A DNA stretch of 64,000 nt from Clostridium sp. 1001271B_151109_B4 (GTDB lineage Bacteria > Bacillota > Clostridia > Clostridiales > Clostridiaceae). The notes beneath the pieces were generated by a model that was given only the letters and a program-made list of their open reading frames with translations, was not told the DNA's origin and ran no database searches. Position 1 is the stretch's first letter. Each line of letters opens with the position of its first letter. The DNA is taken from positions 42,271 to 106,270 of the forward strand of contig NZ_JADPBQ010000001.1 of the NCBI RefSeq assembly GCF_015670405.1. The letters are read 5' to 3'. The translations under genes and the position numbers were made by a program. Below are positions 45,563 through 56,320 of this stretch, one piece after another.

Positions 45563-46315
45563 TTATAAACCTAAAACATCATCCATATTGTATAGTCCAG
45601 CTTCTGATACTGTAGCCATATACTCACATGCTTTTAAAGCACCAATGGCAAATACATCTCTTGAAATTGCTTTATGAGATAATTCGATAACTTCACCAGT
45701 TCCAGCAAATATTACATCATGATCTCCAACTATAGATCCACCTCTAACTGCATGAATTCCTATTTCGTTTTTCTCTCTCTTTTTATGCCCATCTCTACCG
45801 TGAACATAGTGAGTTTCATCTGAAATTGATTCCTTTATAGTATCAGCTAAAAGTAATGCAGTACCACTTGGAGAATCTAATTTTTGATTGTGATGTTTTT
45901 CAATTATTTCAATATCATAATTTCCATATAATAAAGGAGTAACTTTTCTTAATAATGAGTTAATAAGGTTAATACCTAAAGACATATTAGCTGATTTAAA
46001 TAAAGGTAAAGTTTTACTTTTTTCACTTATTAAATTTAAATCATCTTGATTATAACCAGTAGAGCAAATTACTAAAGGTTTTTTTGTTTTTTCTGTTAAT
46101 TCTAATAATTTGTGTAGAGTGCTGACATTAGAAAAATCTAAAAGAACATCATATTCTATATTAACATCATCTGGTGAAGTGAATACAGGATATTTTTCTT
46201 CCTTAGGAAATTTATCAATACCAGCAACAATCTCTAAATTAGGAAATTCACTTACTAAATTAGTAATAACAGTTCCCATTTTCCCACAACATCCACTTAA
46301 TAGTACTTTAACCAT
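45563..46315 (-). CDS. dapB: 4-hydroxy-tetrahydrodipicolinate reductase
   Basis: NAD(P)H-dependent step after DapA. 250 residues: nucleotide-binding [10 protein letters not shown] at the N-terminus, catalytic/substrate region [19 protein letters not shown]-terminal [19 protein letters not shown]. Third gene of asd-dapA-dapB, 14 bases after dapA, under the lysine riboswitch. Confidence 0.96.
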   Translation of the reverse strand: MVKVLLSGCCGKMGTVITNLVSEFPNLEIVAGIDKFPKEEKYPVFTSPDDVNIEYDVLLDFSNVSTLHKLLELTEKTKKPLVICSTGYNQDDLNLISEKSKTLPLFKSANMSLGINLINSLLRKVTPLLYGNYDIEIIEKHHNQKLDSPSGTALLLADTIKESISDETHYVHGRDGHKKREKNEIGIHAVRGGSIVGDHDVIFAGTGEVIELSHKAISRDVFAIGALKACEYMATVSEAGLYNMDDVLGL

Positions 46316-46329
46316 AAAATATACTCCTT

Positions 46330-47208
46330 CTATACTAAATTGTGTCTCTTTAGTGTATTAACTAAAGTTTCTTGATTCTTGTCATTCATTTTATAAAGAG
46401 GCAATCTTAATTCGCCAACATTCATTCCCATAATATTCATAGCTGTTTTTACAGGGATTGGATTTGTTTCAATAAATAAATCGTTAATTAAATCTAAATA
46501 TTCTAATTGTAAAGCTGTTGCTTTAGAACAATCACCTTCTAAATAATATTTACACATATCATGAATAGTTTTCGGAACGATATTAGCTGCAACAGAAATT
46601 ACACCAACTCCTCCTAGTGACATTATTGGAACTACTTGGTCATCGTTACCTGAATAAATATCAATTTTGTCACCACATAAAGCTTTCATTTTAGCTATTT
46701 GACTTAAGTTTCCGCTTGCTTCTTTTATTGCTACAACATTATTAAGCTCTGTAAGTTTTAATAATGTCTCAGCTGTAATGTTCATATTAGTTCTACTTGG
46801 AACATTATAAAGTATTATTGGAGTCTTTACAGCATCGTTAATTGCTTTGAAATGCATAAATAATCCTTCAGCATTTGTTTTATTATAATATGGTGTAATA
46901 ACAAGTAAACCATCAACACCAACACTTTCTGCATAAAGACTCATTTCTATAGAAGTTCTGGTATTATTTCCACCAGTACCAGCAATAACAGGGATTCGTT
47001 TATTTACAGTATCAACTGTGAATTTAATAGCATCTTTTTTTTCTTTTTCTGTCATTGTAGTTGCTTCGCCTGTTGTACCACAAACGATAATAGCATCAGT
47101 AGATTCTTTTATATGCCATTCAAGTAATTCTCTGAATTTCTCAAAATCTATACCATTTTCATTAAAAGGTGTAATTATAGCTACACCTGAGCCTTTAAAA
47201 ATTGACAT
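46330..47208 (-). CDS. dapA: 4-hydroxy-tetrahydrodipicolinate synthase
   Basis: Condenses pyruvate with aspartate semialdehyde. 292 residues: [25 protein letters not shown] with the catalytic Tyr, and [11 protein letters not shown] with the Schiff-base Lys. 10 bases after asd with AGGAGG. Regulated with asd and dapB by lysine. Confidence 0.97.
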   Translation of the reverse strand: MSIFKGSGVAIITPFNENGIDFEKFRELLEWHIKESTDAIIVCGTTGEATTMTEKEKKDAIKFTVDTVNKRIPVIAGTGGNNTRTSIEMSLYAESVGVDGLLVITPYYNKTNAEGLFMHFKAINDAVKTPIILYNVPSRTNMNITAETLLKLTELNNVVAIKEASGNLSQIAKMKALCGDKIDIYSGNDDQVVPIMSLGGVGVISVAANIVPKTIHDMCKYYLEGDCSKATALQLEYLDLINDLFIETNPIPVKTAMNIMGMNVGELRLPLYKMNDKNQETLVNTLKRHNLV

Positions 47209-47218
47209 TATATTCCTC

Positions 47219-48214
47219 CTAAAGCCAGTTATTATTAATTAATACTTCGGCAATTTGTACAGCATTTAATGCTGCTCCTTTTCTTATGTTATCTGCAACA
47301 ACCCATAAATTCAAGCCATTATCTATACTAAAATCACGTCTTATTCTACCAACGTAAACATCATCTTTTCCTGATACTTCTAATGGTGTTGGATATTTAA
47401 GTTCGCTAACATTATCATAAACTGTTAATCCAGGGGTATTTTCAAATAATGTAAATATATCTTCTATTTCAAATGGATTATTTAATTCAACATTAATGCT
47501 TTCACTATGGCTATTTAAAACAGGGACTCTTACAGTTGTAGCAGTTATTCTTAAATTTTCATCGTGTAAAATCTTTCTTGTTTCGTTAATCATTTTTTCT
47601 TCTTCTTTAGTATAACCGTTATCTAAAAATACGTCTATGTGAGGAAGACAGTTACCAGCTATTGGGTATGGGAATTTTTTAGGAGCAACTCCATTTAAAC
47701 CATCTTCTAAATCAGCTATACCTTGCATTCCTGCCCCTGAAACAGCTTGGTATGTTGAATACACAACTCTTTTTATTCCATACTTATCTAATAAAGCTTT
47801 TAATGGTACCATTGCTTGAATTGTAGAACAATTTGGGTTAGCAATAATTCCATTATGATTTTTTAAATCCTCAGGGTTAACTTCAGGAACAACTAAAGGA
47901 ACGTTTTTGTCCATTCTCCAAGCACTTGAGTTATCTATAACAACTGCTCCATATGATGAGAAAATAGGAGCAAATTTTAAACTTGTATCTCCACCTGCTG
48001 AAAATAATGCAATGTCTATTTTCTTATTTTTGATATTTTCTTCACAAGTATTTTCTACTATATATTTTTGACCTTTAAATTCTAAATAAGATCCTGCTGA
48101 TCTTTGAGAAGCAAAAAGATATAGATTTTTAATAGGGAAATTTCTTTCCTCTAATATTTCTAAAAATTTTCTACCTACATTACCAGTACTACCAATAATT
48201 GCAATATTGTACAT
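47219..48214 (-). CDS. asd: Aspartate-semialdehyde dehydrogenase
   Basis: 331 residues. NADP-binding [14 protein letters not shown], catalytic Cys in [11 protein letters not shown], and [12 protein letters not shown]-terminal [23 protein letters not shown] 48214 has AAGGGGGAACC upstream; longer in-frame starts lack this. First gene of the lysine-riboswitch operon, giving aspartate semialdehyde for DapA. Confidence 0.96.
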   Translation of the reverse strand: MYNIAIIGSTGNVGRKFLEILEERNFPIKNLYLFASQRSAGSYLEFKGQKYIVENTCEENIKNKKIDIALFSAGGDTSLKFAPIFSSYGAVVIDNSSAWRMDKNVPLVVPEVNPEDLKNHNGIIANPNCSTIQAMVPLKALLDKYGIKRVVYSTYQAVSGAGMQGIADLEDGLNGVAPKKFPYPIAGNCLPHIDVFLDNGYTKEEEKMINETRKILHDENLRITATTVRVPVLNSHSESINVELNNPFEIEDIFTLFENTPGLTVYDNVSELKYPTPLEVSGKDDVYVGRIRRDFSIDNGLNLWVVADNIRKGAALNAVQIAEVLINNNWL

Positions 48215-48308
48215 TTTGGTTCCCCCTTTTTTACTCTTAATATTTGCATATATAAATTTAATAATAGAAAATATTCTGTCCAAATTTAGGAAGATTAAAT
48301 TTACTATT

Positions 48309-48532
48309 AAAAAAACCTTGAGTTATCACTCAAGGTATACTGTACATATAAATACAAAAGATCCTTAAATGATAGCTCACCACATAAAAATGTGACAGAA
48401 ATATGCATATTATACATACCCCCAGTTATATAGCTGTAAAGCTTAGGCTATATACTTCGGCGATAAATCCTTTCCTATTATTTTAACACGCTTAAATCCA
48501 TAATAATACTCTTAAGTACCGCACCTCTATCT
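48309..48532 (-). promoter_or_regulatory. Lysine riboswitch (L box)
   Basis: Read on the minus strand: AGAGGTGCGG start (near 48528), AAGAGTA, GGAAAGGATTTATCGCCGAAG, CTGGGGGTATG, GTCACATTTTTATGTGG and GAGCTATC elements in the usual L-box order. The terminator at the end is ACCTTGAGT (48328-48336) / ACTCAAGGT with T7 (to 48309). Controls asd-dapA-dapB. Confidence 0.95.
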
Positions 48533-48555
48533 ATTTATAAACTTATATGATTTAG

Positions 48556-48584
48556 ATTATACCTTTTATATACAAAACTTTCAA
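48556..48584 (-). promoter_or_regulatory. Sigma-A promoter of the lysine-riboswitch operon
   Basis: Minus strand TTGAAA (48584-48579), 17-base spacer, TATAAT (48561-48556), about 25 bases before the riboswitch. Confidence 0.8.
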
Positions 48585-48721
48585 GGAATATTTAGTAATT
48601 TATTCATATATACTTAATTTTATTATATGAATGTATTACAAAATTGTAACAGCGTATTTTGTATAAATATAAAGGATATAGGAGAAAATATTTTTATAAA
48701 TTTTATATAGGGGGAATTTTC

Positions 48722-48973
48722 ATGAGTAAAACACCACTAAAGAAGATAATAAAGTCAAAAATTAAGACTAATAAAGAACTTACACCACAAGAAAAAATGC
48801 GTGAAAAGATAAAATATGAAATTGCAGAAGAATTAGGCTTAAGTGAAAAAGTAGATGAGTGTGGATGGGGAGGATTAACTGCTGAAGAAACAGGTAGAAT
48901 AGGTGGAATTATGACAAAAAGAAAAAAAGAATTAAAGTTACCAACTAATGATCAGATTTTAGGAAGAAAATAA
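48722..48973 (+). CDS. Alpha/beta-type small acid-soluble spore protein
   Basis: 83 residues. Contains the SASP core: KIKYEIAEELGLSE (GPR protease site region) and ECGWGGLTAEETGRIGGIM with the second conserved helix. It binds and protects spore DNA. The sequence is a divergent member, with an N-terminal basic extension (about 1-30) and a Cys. ATG 48722 lies after GGGGGAATT; the longer in-frame start has no ribosome binding site. Expected to be sigma-G controlled, but I did not confirm a promoter. Confidence 0.88.
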   Translation: MSKTPLKKIIKSKIKTNKELTPQEKMREKIKYEIAEELGLSEKVDECGWGGLTAEETGRIGGIMTKRKKELKLPTNDQILGRK

Positions 48974-49091
48974 TAGATTGACTTAATATTTAGTATCATA
49001 GTAATATAAAACATAGAAATTTATTTTTTTGTATTATAATTTACATTATTATAAGATTTTCTCACAATTTAATGAAGTGAGGGGGGATATT

Positions 49092-49832
49092 ATGGCTTAT
49101 GGAGAATTTGCAAAGATATATGATGAATTAATAAATGAAGATATAAATTATGATGAAATGGTAGATTGTATATTAAGAATTTGTGATGAAAGTAATATAG
49201 AATTTAATGATTATTTAGATATAGCATGTGGTACAGGTAATGTTACAGTAAGAATAGCAAAACATTTTAAAAATATTTACGGAGTAGATTTATCTGAAGA
49301 TATGCTTAGAGAGGCTTTTGATAAGTTAAAAAGTGAACGTATTAAAGGTAAGATAATCTGTCAAGACATGACCGAGCTTTCTTTAAATAGAAAGTTTGAT
49401 TTAATTACTTCGGTATTAGATTCTACAAATTATGTAACAGATATAGAGGGTTTAAAAAACTATTTTAAAGGTGTATATGAACATTTAAAAGATGACGGAT
49501 TATTTATATTTGATGTTAATTCGTATTATAAATTATCAGAGATACTAGGTAATAATATTTATACATATAGTGAGGAAGATGTCTTTTATACTTGGGAAAA
49601 TGTTTTTGAAGATGACTTATTATCCATGTTTTTAACTTTCTTTGTTAAAAAGGGAGAATTATATGAAAGATTTGAAGAAGAACATCTTGAAAGGGCTTAT
49701 AAAGAGTCTCAGTTAGAAAGTATCTTAGAAGAGTTAGATTTTAAGGTTATTAATAAATTTGATGGATATTCTAATGATAATGTACAAGCAAATAGTGAGA
49801 GAATAGTATATGTTGTAAAGAAAATTCAATAG
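49092..49832 (+). CDS. Class I SAM-dependent methyltransferase
   Basis: 246 residues, with motif [17 protein letters not shown] and [11 protein letters not shown] (SAM binding), and [23 protein letters not shown] as motifs II/III. Methyltransf_25-type fold; substrate unknown. ATG 49092 preferred, with GAGGGGGGAT at good spacing. 13 bases before hslO, so co-transcribed. Confidence 0.85.
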   Translation: MAYGEFAKIYDELINEDINYDEMVDCILRICDESNIEFNDYLDIACGTGNVTVRIAKHFKNIYGVDLSEDMLREAFDKLKSERIKGKIICQDMTELSLNRKFDLITSVLDSTNYVTDIEGLKNYFKGVYEHLKDDGLFIFDVNSYYKLSEILGNNIYTYSEEDVFYTWENVFEDDLLSMFLTFFVKKGELYERFEEEHLERAYKESQLESILEELDFKVINKFDGYSNDNVQANSERIVYVVKKIQ

Positions 49833-49845
49833 TTGGAGGTCAAAT

Positions 49846-50730
49846 ATGAGCGATAAAATAATTAGAGCAGTAGCTAAAGATGGAATGGTAAGAATAATTG
49901 CAGGAACAACTACTAATTTAGTAGAAGATGCAAGAGTTATACATGAATGTACGCCAGTAGCTTCAGCAGCATTAGGGAGAATGTTAACAGCAGGGGCTTT
50001 ATTAGGAGCTACATTAAAGTCTGAAAATGAAGTAATGACTTTAAGAATAAATGGTGGCGGAGATGCAGAAGGAGTAGTTGTAACTGCTTATGAAGGTGCT
50101 AAAGTAAAGGGGTATATTGGAAATCCTTATGGTGATTTACCGTTAAATGCAAATGGAAAGCTTGATGTTGGTGGATATGTAGGTAAAAATGGAACACTTA
50201 TGGTTATTAAAGATTTAGGTATGAAAGATCCATATGTTGGTCAAGTACCAATACATTCTGGTGAAATTGCTGAAGATTTAGCATATTATTTCACTGTTTC
50301 TGAACAAACACCATCAGCTGTTTCATTAGGAGTTTTAGTAGATAAGGATTATTCTATTAAGGTAGCTGGTGGATTCATAATTCAAATGTTACCAGGAGCA
50401 GATGAATTTTTAGCTGATATAATAACTTATAGATTAGAGGAAATTCCGTCTTTAACAACAATGTTAGATGAAGGAAAGAGCATGGATGATATACTAGAGT
50501 ATATTTTTGGAGACATGGATTTAAAAATACTTGAAGAAATAACACCTGAATTTAATTGTAATTGTTCAAGAGAAAAAGTAGAAAAAGCTTTAATTTCTAT
50601 TGGAGAAAAAGATCTAAGAGAAATATATGAAGATGGAAAAAATGAAGAATTAAAATGTCACTTCTGTAACAAGACATATGTATTTGAGAAAGAAGAAATT
50701 GGAGAGCTATTATCAAAGATTACTAAATAA
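49846..50730 (+). CDS. hslO: Redox-regulated chaperone Hsp33
   Basis: 294 residues. N-terminal Hsp33 domain ([41 protein letters not shown]) and C-terminal zinc center with CNCS and CHFC, giving the CxC...CxxC redox switch that activates the holdase on oxidation. GGAGGTC ribosome binding site. Strong terminator follows. Confidence 0.96.
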   Translation: MSDKIIRAVAKDGMVRIIAGTTTNLVEDARVIHECTPVASAALGRMLTAGALLGATLKSENEVMTLRINGGGDAEGVVVTAYEGAKVKGYIGNPYGDLPLNANGKLDVGGYVGKNGTLMVIKDLGMKDPYVGQVPIHSGEIAEDLAYYFTVSEQTPSAVSLGVLVDKDYSIKVAGGFIIQMLPGADEFLADIITYRLEEIPSLTTMLDEGKSMDDILEYIFGDMDLKILEEITPEFNCNCSREKVEKALISIGEKDLREIYEDGKNEELKCHFCNKTYVFEKEEIGELLSKITK

Positions 50731-50736
50731 CTAAAA

Positions 50737-50777
50737 AAATAAAACCAAGTATTTTACTACTTGGTTTTATTTTTTTA
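50737..50777 (+). terminator. Terminator after hslO
   Basis: AAAACCAAGTA (50741-50751) / TACTTGGTTTTA, then TTTTTTT; A-run upstream makes it useful for the minus strand too. Confidence 0.9.
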
Positions 50778-50822
50778 GTTAAAGAGTTATAGCTTATGGT
50801 TATTTATTTTTTATAGTAAAAA

Positions 50823-50894
<72 letters not shown>

Positions 50895-51018
50895 AAATCA
50901 CTTATACTTTAATATATGCTAATGTCTATAAAAATATTCATAAAATAAAATTTATTAGAATTGAGAAAATATAAATAATAATCAACAATTTAATTATATA
51001 TACGTATTATATAAGAGA

Positions 51019-51720
51019 TTATAAAACTAATAAACTTCCCCTATCAAAGAGTTTACTATTTCTTAGATATAATGGCTTTATATCATATTTATATAGAAAT
51101 TCTTTGACCATCGAACCAAAGGCATAGTGTTCTAAGGATCCGAAGAACGCCATGCAATCATCGGAAATCATACCTCCAACACCACCGATAAATCCATAAT
51201 TAAGTCCAGGGAGTTCAATATCTCCAAATGGAATTAGTAATACATCAAAGTTTATTTTAGTTAAAGCTTTATAAATTCCAGCATCATTAGTTATGATAGC
51301 ATCTTCTCTTAGAGGTAATATAGAGCATTTTGAATATCCTTGTTTAATATTTATATGCTTTTTGTCCTTACAATAGTTTAAAAGTTCATTATCGGTATAC
51401 TTTAAGTTATGAATTAAATATTTTTCAGAAATATAAGCATTTAGTGATATGTTATTTGGATAATTTTCATGTAATGAAGAAGAACTATTTATGTATTTAA
51501 TATTTTTTTCATTTAATAATTTTTTAAAATTATTATTAATATCTTTATTTATAATTACGGTCTTATTTTTTTTGCTTAAAATATTTAACTGTATATCAAC
51601 ATGACCATCAATAGCTGAATAGAGATTATCAGCACGAGGAATTTTAATTACTTCATAATTCATATTTTTTAATGAATTAATTTCATCAAATGAGGTTCTA
51701 TAATCAACAAAACTTATCAT
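51019..51720 (-). CDS. DUF6873-like (GME-fold) protein
   Basis: 233 residues. The pattern SFVDYRTSFDEINSLKNMNY at the N-terminus, repeated NDAGIYKAL and FIGGVGGMISDDCMAFFGSL, matches clostridial proteins listed from memory as DUF6873 GME-fold (guanidino-group modifying-like). Function is not known. ATG 51720 follows AAGGAGA; a longer in-frame start lacks it. Single minus-strand gene. Confidence 0.7.
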   Translation of the reverse strand: MISFVDYRTSFDEINSLKNMNYEVIKIPRADNLYSAIDGHVDIQLNILSKKNKTVIINKDINNNFKKLLNEKNIKYINSSSSLHENYPNNISLNAYISEKYLIHNLKYTDNELLNYCKDKKHINIKQGYSKCSILPLREDAIITNDAGIYKALTKINFDVLLIPFGDIELPGLNYGFIGGVGGMISDDCMAFFGSLEHYAFGSMVKEFLYKYDIKPLYLRNSKLFDRGSLLVL

Positions 51721-51863
51721 TATTTTTCTCCTTGATATAAATGTATTTATTATAAGATATAAAATATTCATAAAAAAATCAATATTTTATAATAAGTGTA
51801 CACTCAACTTAGTATATAGAAAAAATTTTAATACATACTAATATTAAGAAAGGAGTGAAATCC

Positions 51864-52754
51864 ATGCTTGTGATGAAGATAGTGCATAATGATGAAATAG
51901 ATTTAGTCCATGAATTACAAGAGTTAAGAGAAATACTAAAAAAGAAAAATATAACTATAGGTCTTGTGGAGAGTGGAGAAGGAAGTTCACATTTGATAAA
52001 GGTTATGTGCGATGAAGAGTGTTATAATGAGAAAATTAAAAGAATGATATATTTATATATAAGTAATATTTTATATAATATAGTAATTGAAAAATACAGA
52101 GAAAAAGAACTTTTTAATTTTTTGACAGAAACTTATTTCTTCTTAAAACAAGAAGAAATATTAGAAGTTGAAGAAATGATCATGAAGGTTTTAAGAAGTG
52201 AAGAAAATTTAAAAGATGAAAAAATGATTTTCTGTATTAGTAAAATAAATTCAATAATTGAAAAGATAAAAACTTGTCTTGAAGAAAATGAAGAAATTAA
52301 TATTAAAGGCTTTATTACATTTAGAATGAAAGAGTTAAGAGAGGATATAGAAGAAATTATAGATAAAGTAGTAGAAGAGTACATGGTAGAAAAGGAATAT
52401 AAGGAGTTTGTAAAACTATTGAAATACTTTGTGGATATACAAGAAAGTAAAATAGAAAAAATTAATATTTATATCCACCAAGGTGGGGGATATGAATTAA
52501 AAGACGGATATGGAAATGACATTTTTAATGAGTTTATGAAAGAATTATCAGAATGTAAAATTGATACTGAAGCTAAAATAGAAGATATTATTATTAGTGG
52601 TTTAATAACTAATGCACCAAAGCAAGTAATTATACATCACAAAGAAAATTGTCTAAATGCAGAATTTATAGAAACTATAGTAAATGTATTTGGGGATAGA
52701 GTTTTTTATTGTACAGGATGTACAAATTGTGAAACATCAAAATTGAAAATTTAA
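51864..52754 (+). CDS. ytxC: Putative sporulation protein YtxC
   Basis: 296 residues of the YtxC pattern: N-terminal KIVHNDEIDLVHELQELREIL, long helical middle (FITFRMKELREDIEEIIDKVV), and a C-terminal domain with QVIIHHKENC and a CTGCTNC cysteine group. In Bacillus ytxC is a sporulation-associated gene of unclear function. ATG 51864 is 9 bases after AAAGGAG; GTG 51855 is adjacent to it. Terminator follows. Confidence 0.85.
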   Translation: MLVMKIVHNDEIDLVHELQELREILKKKNITIGLVESGEGSSHLIKVMCDEECYNEKIKRMIYLYISNILYNIVIEKYREKELFNFLTETYFFLKQEEILEVEEMIMKVLRSEENLKDEKMIFCISKINSIIEKIKTCLEENEEINIKGFITFRMKELREDIEEIIDKVVEEYMVEKEYKEFVKLLKYFVDIQESKIEKINIYIHQGGGYELKDGYGNDIFNEFMKELSECKIDTEAKIEDIIISGLITNAPKQVIIHHKENCLNAEFIETIVNVFGDRVFYCTGCTNCETSKLKI

Positions 52755-52779
52755 AAGTTAATAATAAAATTGAAAATTT

Positions 52780-52811
52780 AGGGTTGTATTATTTTATAAA
52801 CAACCCTTTTA
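52780..52811 (+). terminator. Terminator after ytxC
   Basis: AGGGTTGT (52780-52787) / ACAACCC (52800-52806), then TTTT. From 52812 to 53091 I see only AT-rich sequence and the GGAGGTGG site of ktrB; no ydaO/c-di-AMP riboswitch signature. Confidence 0.8.
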
Positions 52812-53091
52812 TCATTTAAATATGATTATAATAAAAAAATATTAATTAAATATTAGTGTAATTTAAATTTTATTCTTTAGCTTTACATTAGAAAAATTAA
52901 GTAATAATCAAGTATTGGGTAAATAGTAGAAGATTGTTATTGTTAAAAGTATAAAATAGTATAAAATTTACCGTGGAATAACTATGAAAAGTTAATTAAA
53001 GGTGGTAAAATACATGATGAACTTTTAAATAATAAAAAGAAAAGAATAGAACAAAATAATATTATGATTTTTATAATTAGGAGGTGGAGCA

Positions 53092-54438
53092 ATGAAATGG
53101 AATTTTAAAAAAAATATAAAATTAAAAGGAGTGCAGATATTAGCTTTAGGCTTTATGGTAGTAATTTTAGTAGGAGCAATAATACTTACTCTTCCGATTT
53201 CTAGTGTTAGTGGAGAAAGTACAGATTTTTTAGATGCACTATTTACTTCAACATCAGCTGTATGTGTTACTGGATTAGTTGTAGTGGATACTGGGAGCTA
53301 TTGGAACATGTTTGGACAAACGGTAATTATGATTCTTATAGAAATTGGTGGACTTGGGTTTATGTCTTTTACTACTTTGCTTGCAATTCTTTTAGGTAAA
53401 AAAATTACCTTAAGAGAAAGATTAGTTTTACAAGATGCTATGAATACATTTAATATTCAAGGACTTGTAAGAATGGTTAGATATGTTTTAATATTTACTA
53501 TTTCAGTACAATTTTTTGGTGCATTATTATTGTCAACTCAATTTGTACCGCAGTTTGGGCCGGGCAAAGGAATTTTTTATAGTATTTTCCACTCAATTTC
53601 AGCTTTTTGTAATGCTGGATTTGATGTTTTTGGAAAAGGAAATAGCTTAATGTCTTTTAATAATAATATAGTAGTAATGATGGTTATTTCTATATTAATA
53701 ATGATAGGAGGATTAGGTTTTACAGTTTGGAGTGAATTATATACATGTAAAAGTATAAGACGCGTTTCAATTCATTCAAAAATGGTTATTTTAATGACTG
53801 CTGCATTAGTTGTAGGCGGAGCTATATTAATGTTTTTATTTGAGCATAATAATCAGAATACTATTGCGGGTATGTCATTTATTGATAAATTAATGAACTC
53901 TTTATTTGCTTCTGTTACACCAAGAACAGCTGGATTTAATAGTATTTCTACAGAAGGAATGAGTACAGCTGGACAGTTTTTAACTATAATTTTAATGTTT
54001 ATTGGTGGTTCTCCTGGTTCTACTGCTGGTGGGGTAAAAACTACTACAATAGGAGTTTTAATTGTAACTGTAATTTCAGTAATAAGAGGAAGAGAGGATT
54101 CAGAAGTATTCCAAAGAAGATTTAGTAAAGATTTAGTATATAAGGCATTTACATTATTATTTGTTGCATTTACTTTAGTTATTGTTGTCACTATGCTATT
54201 ATCATATACAGAGAAAGGTGCAAATTTTATAGCATTATTTTATGAAACAGTTTCAGCAATGGGAACAGCAGGTTTAACTTTAGGTTTAACACCAGAATTA
54301 AGTAGTGTAGGAAGAGTTCTAATAATAATGATGATGTATTTAGGAAGAGTGGGTCCTTTAACAGTTGTATTATCTATAACAAGGAAAAAGGTAAACTCTG
54401 GTATTAAATATCCAGAAGGAAAAATTTTAATAGGTTAG
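53092..54438 (+). CDS. ktrB: Potassium transporter membrane subunit KtrB/TrkH
   Basis: 448 residues, four M1-P-M2 repeats with the pore-loop selectivity glycines visible (SAVCVTGLVVVDTG; ISAFCNAGFDVFG; TPRTAGFNSIST; SAMGTAGLTLGLT). The length matches KtrB (B. subtilis KtrB is about 445) rather than the larger TrkH. Takes up potassium together with the cytosolic KtrA ring encoded immediately downstream (10 bases). GGAGGTGG ribosome binding site. Confidence 0.93.
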   Translation: MKWNFKKNIKLKGVQILALGFMVVILVGAIILTLPISSVSGESTDFLDALFTSTSAVCVTGLVVVDTGSYWNMFGQTVIMILIEIGGLGFMSFTTLLAILLGKKITLRERLVLQDAMNTFNIQGLVRMVRYVLIFTISVQFFGALLLSTQFVPQFGPGKGIFYSIFHSISAFCNAGFDVFGKGNSLMSFNNNIVVMMVISILIMIGGLGFTVWSELYTCKSIRRVSIHSKMVILMTAALVVGGAILMFLFEHNNQNTIAGMSFIDKLMNSLFASVTPRTAGFNSISTEGMSTAGQFLTIILMFIGGSPGSTAGGVKTTTIGVLIVTVISVIRGREDSEVFQRRFSKDLVYKAFTLLFVAFTLVIVVTMLLSYTEKGANFIALFYETVSAMGTAGLTLGLTPELSSVGRVLIIMMMYLGRVGPLTVVLSITRKKVNSGIKYPEGKILIG

Positions 54439-54448
54439 GGGAATAAAT

Positions 54449-55120
54449 ATGGCAAATACTAAACAGTTTGTAGTTATAGGATTAGGTAGATTTGGAGAAT
54501 CAGTTGCTAAAACTTTATATTCACTAGGACATGATGTTTTAGCAATTGATATGGACGAAGATTCAGTACAAGAAATATCAGATAGCGTTACACATGCGGT
54601 ACAAATGGATGCGACTGATGAAAATGCATTAAGAACATTAGGATTAAGAAATTTTGATGTTGCTGTAGTAACCATTGGATCAAATATTCAGGCTAGTGTA
54701 ATGATTACTTTATTAGTTAAAGAGCTTGGTGTAAAGTATATAATTGCAAAAGGACAAAGCGATTTACATGCAAAGGTATTATATAAAATTGGAGCTGATA
54801 GGGTAGTATTACCTGAAAAAGATATGGGAGTAAGAGTTGCTCATAATTTAGTATCAGCAAGTATTTTAGATTTTATAGAGTTATCACCAGATTATAGTAT
54901 TATGGAATTAAGGGTACTAAATGAATGGAATGGTAAAACTTTAAAAGAATTAAAGCTTAGAAGTAGCTACGGAATAAATATTATGGCTGTAAAGAAGGGT
55001 GAAAATATTGATATTTCACCAAAGGCAGAAGAAGTATTATCATCTGATGATATTATTGTAGCAATAGGATCAACAGATGATTTAAGTAATTTAGAAGATA
55101 TGTTAGTAAGAAAAAAATAA
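54449..55120 (+). CDS. ktrA: Potassium transporter regulatory subunit KtrA/TrkA
   Basis: 223 residues: RCK_N Rossmann domain (GLGRFGESVAKTLYSLGHDVLAIDMD, 10-35) and RCK_C domain (about 135-220), the latter the usual c-di-AMP binding site in this family. Gates KtrB by binding ATP/ADP. Length fits KtrA (about 222). Co-transcribed with ktrB and, 8 bases on, an RNA methyltransferase. Confidence 0.93.
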   Translation: MANTKQFVVIGLGRFGESVAKTLYSLGHDVLAIDMDEDSVQEISDSVTHAVQMDATDENALRTLGLRNFDVAVVTIGSNIQASVMITLLVKELGVKYIIAKGQSDLHAKVLYKIGADRVVLPEKDMGVRVAHNLVSASILDFIELSPDYSIMELRVLNEWNGKTLKELKLRSSYGINIMAVKKGENIDISPKAEEVLSSDDIIVAIGSTDDLSNLEDMLVRKK

Positions 55121-55128
55121 GAGGTGTA

Positions 55129-55914
55129 ATGTTGGTAGTTATTGAAAGTAAAGACAACGCATTATTTAAAAATACAAGAAAATTAAAAGAAAGAAAATAC
55201 AGAACTAAAGAAAATAAATATATAATAGAAGGCTTTAGATTAGTTCAAGAAGCATTTAAAGCTAAATGTGACATTGAGTATTTAATTGTAAATGAACATG
55301 GAAAAGATAAAATAAATGATTATTTGCAAGAATATATGGATAATATAAAAATATATGAATTAAAAAATGATTTATTTTCACAATTAGTTTCTACAGAAAA
55401 TACACAAGGTATTATAGCTGTAGTAAATATAAATAACTCTATTAAAGATATAAAAGGGGATTTTTATTTATTATGTGATAAGGTTCAAGACCCAGGCAAT
55501 TTGGGAACTATTATTAGAACAGCCCATGCTGCAGGAGTTAATGCAATAATATTAACAAAGGGTACTGTAGATATATATAATGATAAAACAATAAGATCTA
55601 CTATGGGGTCAATATTTTATGTCCCTATTATTTACGATAATGATTTAAGTTTCTTGAAAAATCTTAAAAGTGATGGTTGTAGCTTAGTTGCAACATCACT
55701 AGAAGAATCAAAAAACTTTTTTGATGAAGATTTAAGTGGAAAAGTAATTTTATCAGTTGGAAATGAAGGTAATGGGATAAGTGATGAAATATTTAATCTA
55801 GCTGATAAGAAAGTTAAGATTCCAATGCCTGGTGGGGCAGAGTCTTTAAATGTAGGCGTTGCAACATCAATTATTTTATTCGAAAAAGTAAGACAAAAAC
55901 TTTGTAAAAATTAA
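55129..55914 (+). CDS. SpoU/TrmH-family RNA 2'-O-methyltransferase (YsgA-like)
   Basis: 261 residues: N-terminal substrate-binding domain (about 1-105; KLKERKYRTKENKYIIEG) and SPOUT knot domain (KVQDPGNLGTIIRTAHAAG, LSVGNEGNGISDEI, IPMPGGAESLNVGVA). This triad defines SpoU RNA methyltransferases. The nearby pheST position matches ysgA-pheST in Bacillus. Start ATG 55129; TTG 55132 is better spaced from GAGGTG. Target nucleotide unknown. Confidence 0.9.
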   Translation: MLVVIESKDNALFKNTRKLKERKYRTKENKYIIEGFRLVQEAFKAKCDIEYLIVNEHGKDKINDYLQEYMDNIKIYELKNDLFSQLVSTENTQGIIAVVNINNSIKDIKGDFYLLCDKVQDPGNLGTIIRTAHAAGVNAIILTKGTVDIYNDKTIRSTMGSIFYVPIIYDNDLSFLKNLKSDGCSLVATSLEESKNFFDEDLSGKVILSVGNEGNGISDEIFNLADKKVKIPMPGGAESLNVGVATSIILFEKVRQKLCKN

Positions 55915-55928
55915 TTTAAAACTGGGTA

Positions 55929-55957
55929 TTGAAAAAAATCTTGGTTATTTGTATAAT
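55929..55957 (+). promoter_or_regulatory. Sigma-A promoter of the pheS T-box transcript
   Basis: TTGAAA (55929-55934), 17-base spacer, TATAAT (55952-55957), just after the end of the RNA methyltransferase gene. Confidence 0.8.
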
Positions 55958-55974
55958 AAATTGTAAATAAATAT

Positions 55975-56218
55975 TTAAAGACTGTGAATGAGAAAGTAAA
56001 TTTGAGAAAGTGTTCAGGGAGAAAAGATCATAGACTGGAAGTCTTTTTACATGGAATCTTATTGAAGTTCCCTCAGGAGTCCTAACTGTGAAGTAATAGT
56101 AGTAGTTAGCGGTTGAAGCCGTTATTTAATTAAGATGGATATGAAATTATTTTTCATATCAATTAGGGTGGTAACGCGGATATTCCGTCCCTTTGTGGGG
56201 CAGGGTATCCTTTTTTTA
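55975..56218 (+). promoter_or_regulatory. T-box riboswitch, phenylalanine (UUC specifier)
   Basis: T-box sequence GGGTGGTAACGCG at 56165-56177, then terminator GGATA...TATCC with T7 (56178-56218). Stem I specifier is TTC at 56068-56070 in TTGAAGTTCCC, the same position as GTA in the valS leader. Controls pheST by uncharged tRNA-Phe. Confidence 0.93.
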
Positions 56219-56320
56219 TGGGAAAATTTATAAAAGTATTTAAGTTTTTATAAATAAATGAAGATATTAAAAATAAATACGCCCATTAAAATTTTATTAA
56301 AGTAAGAAGGGAGAACAACA

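Noticed and set aside
52812..53091. Possible c-di-AMP (ydaO) riboswitch upstream of ktrB
   Set aside because: Potassium transporters often have one, but none of the conserved ydaO sequence blocks was found; the region is simply AT-rich.
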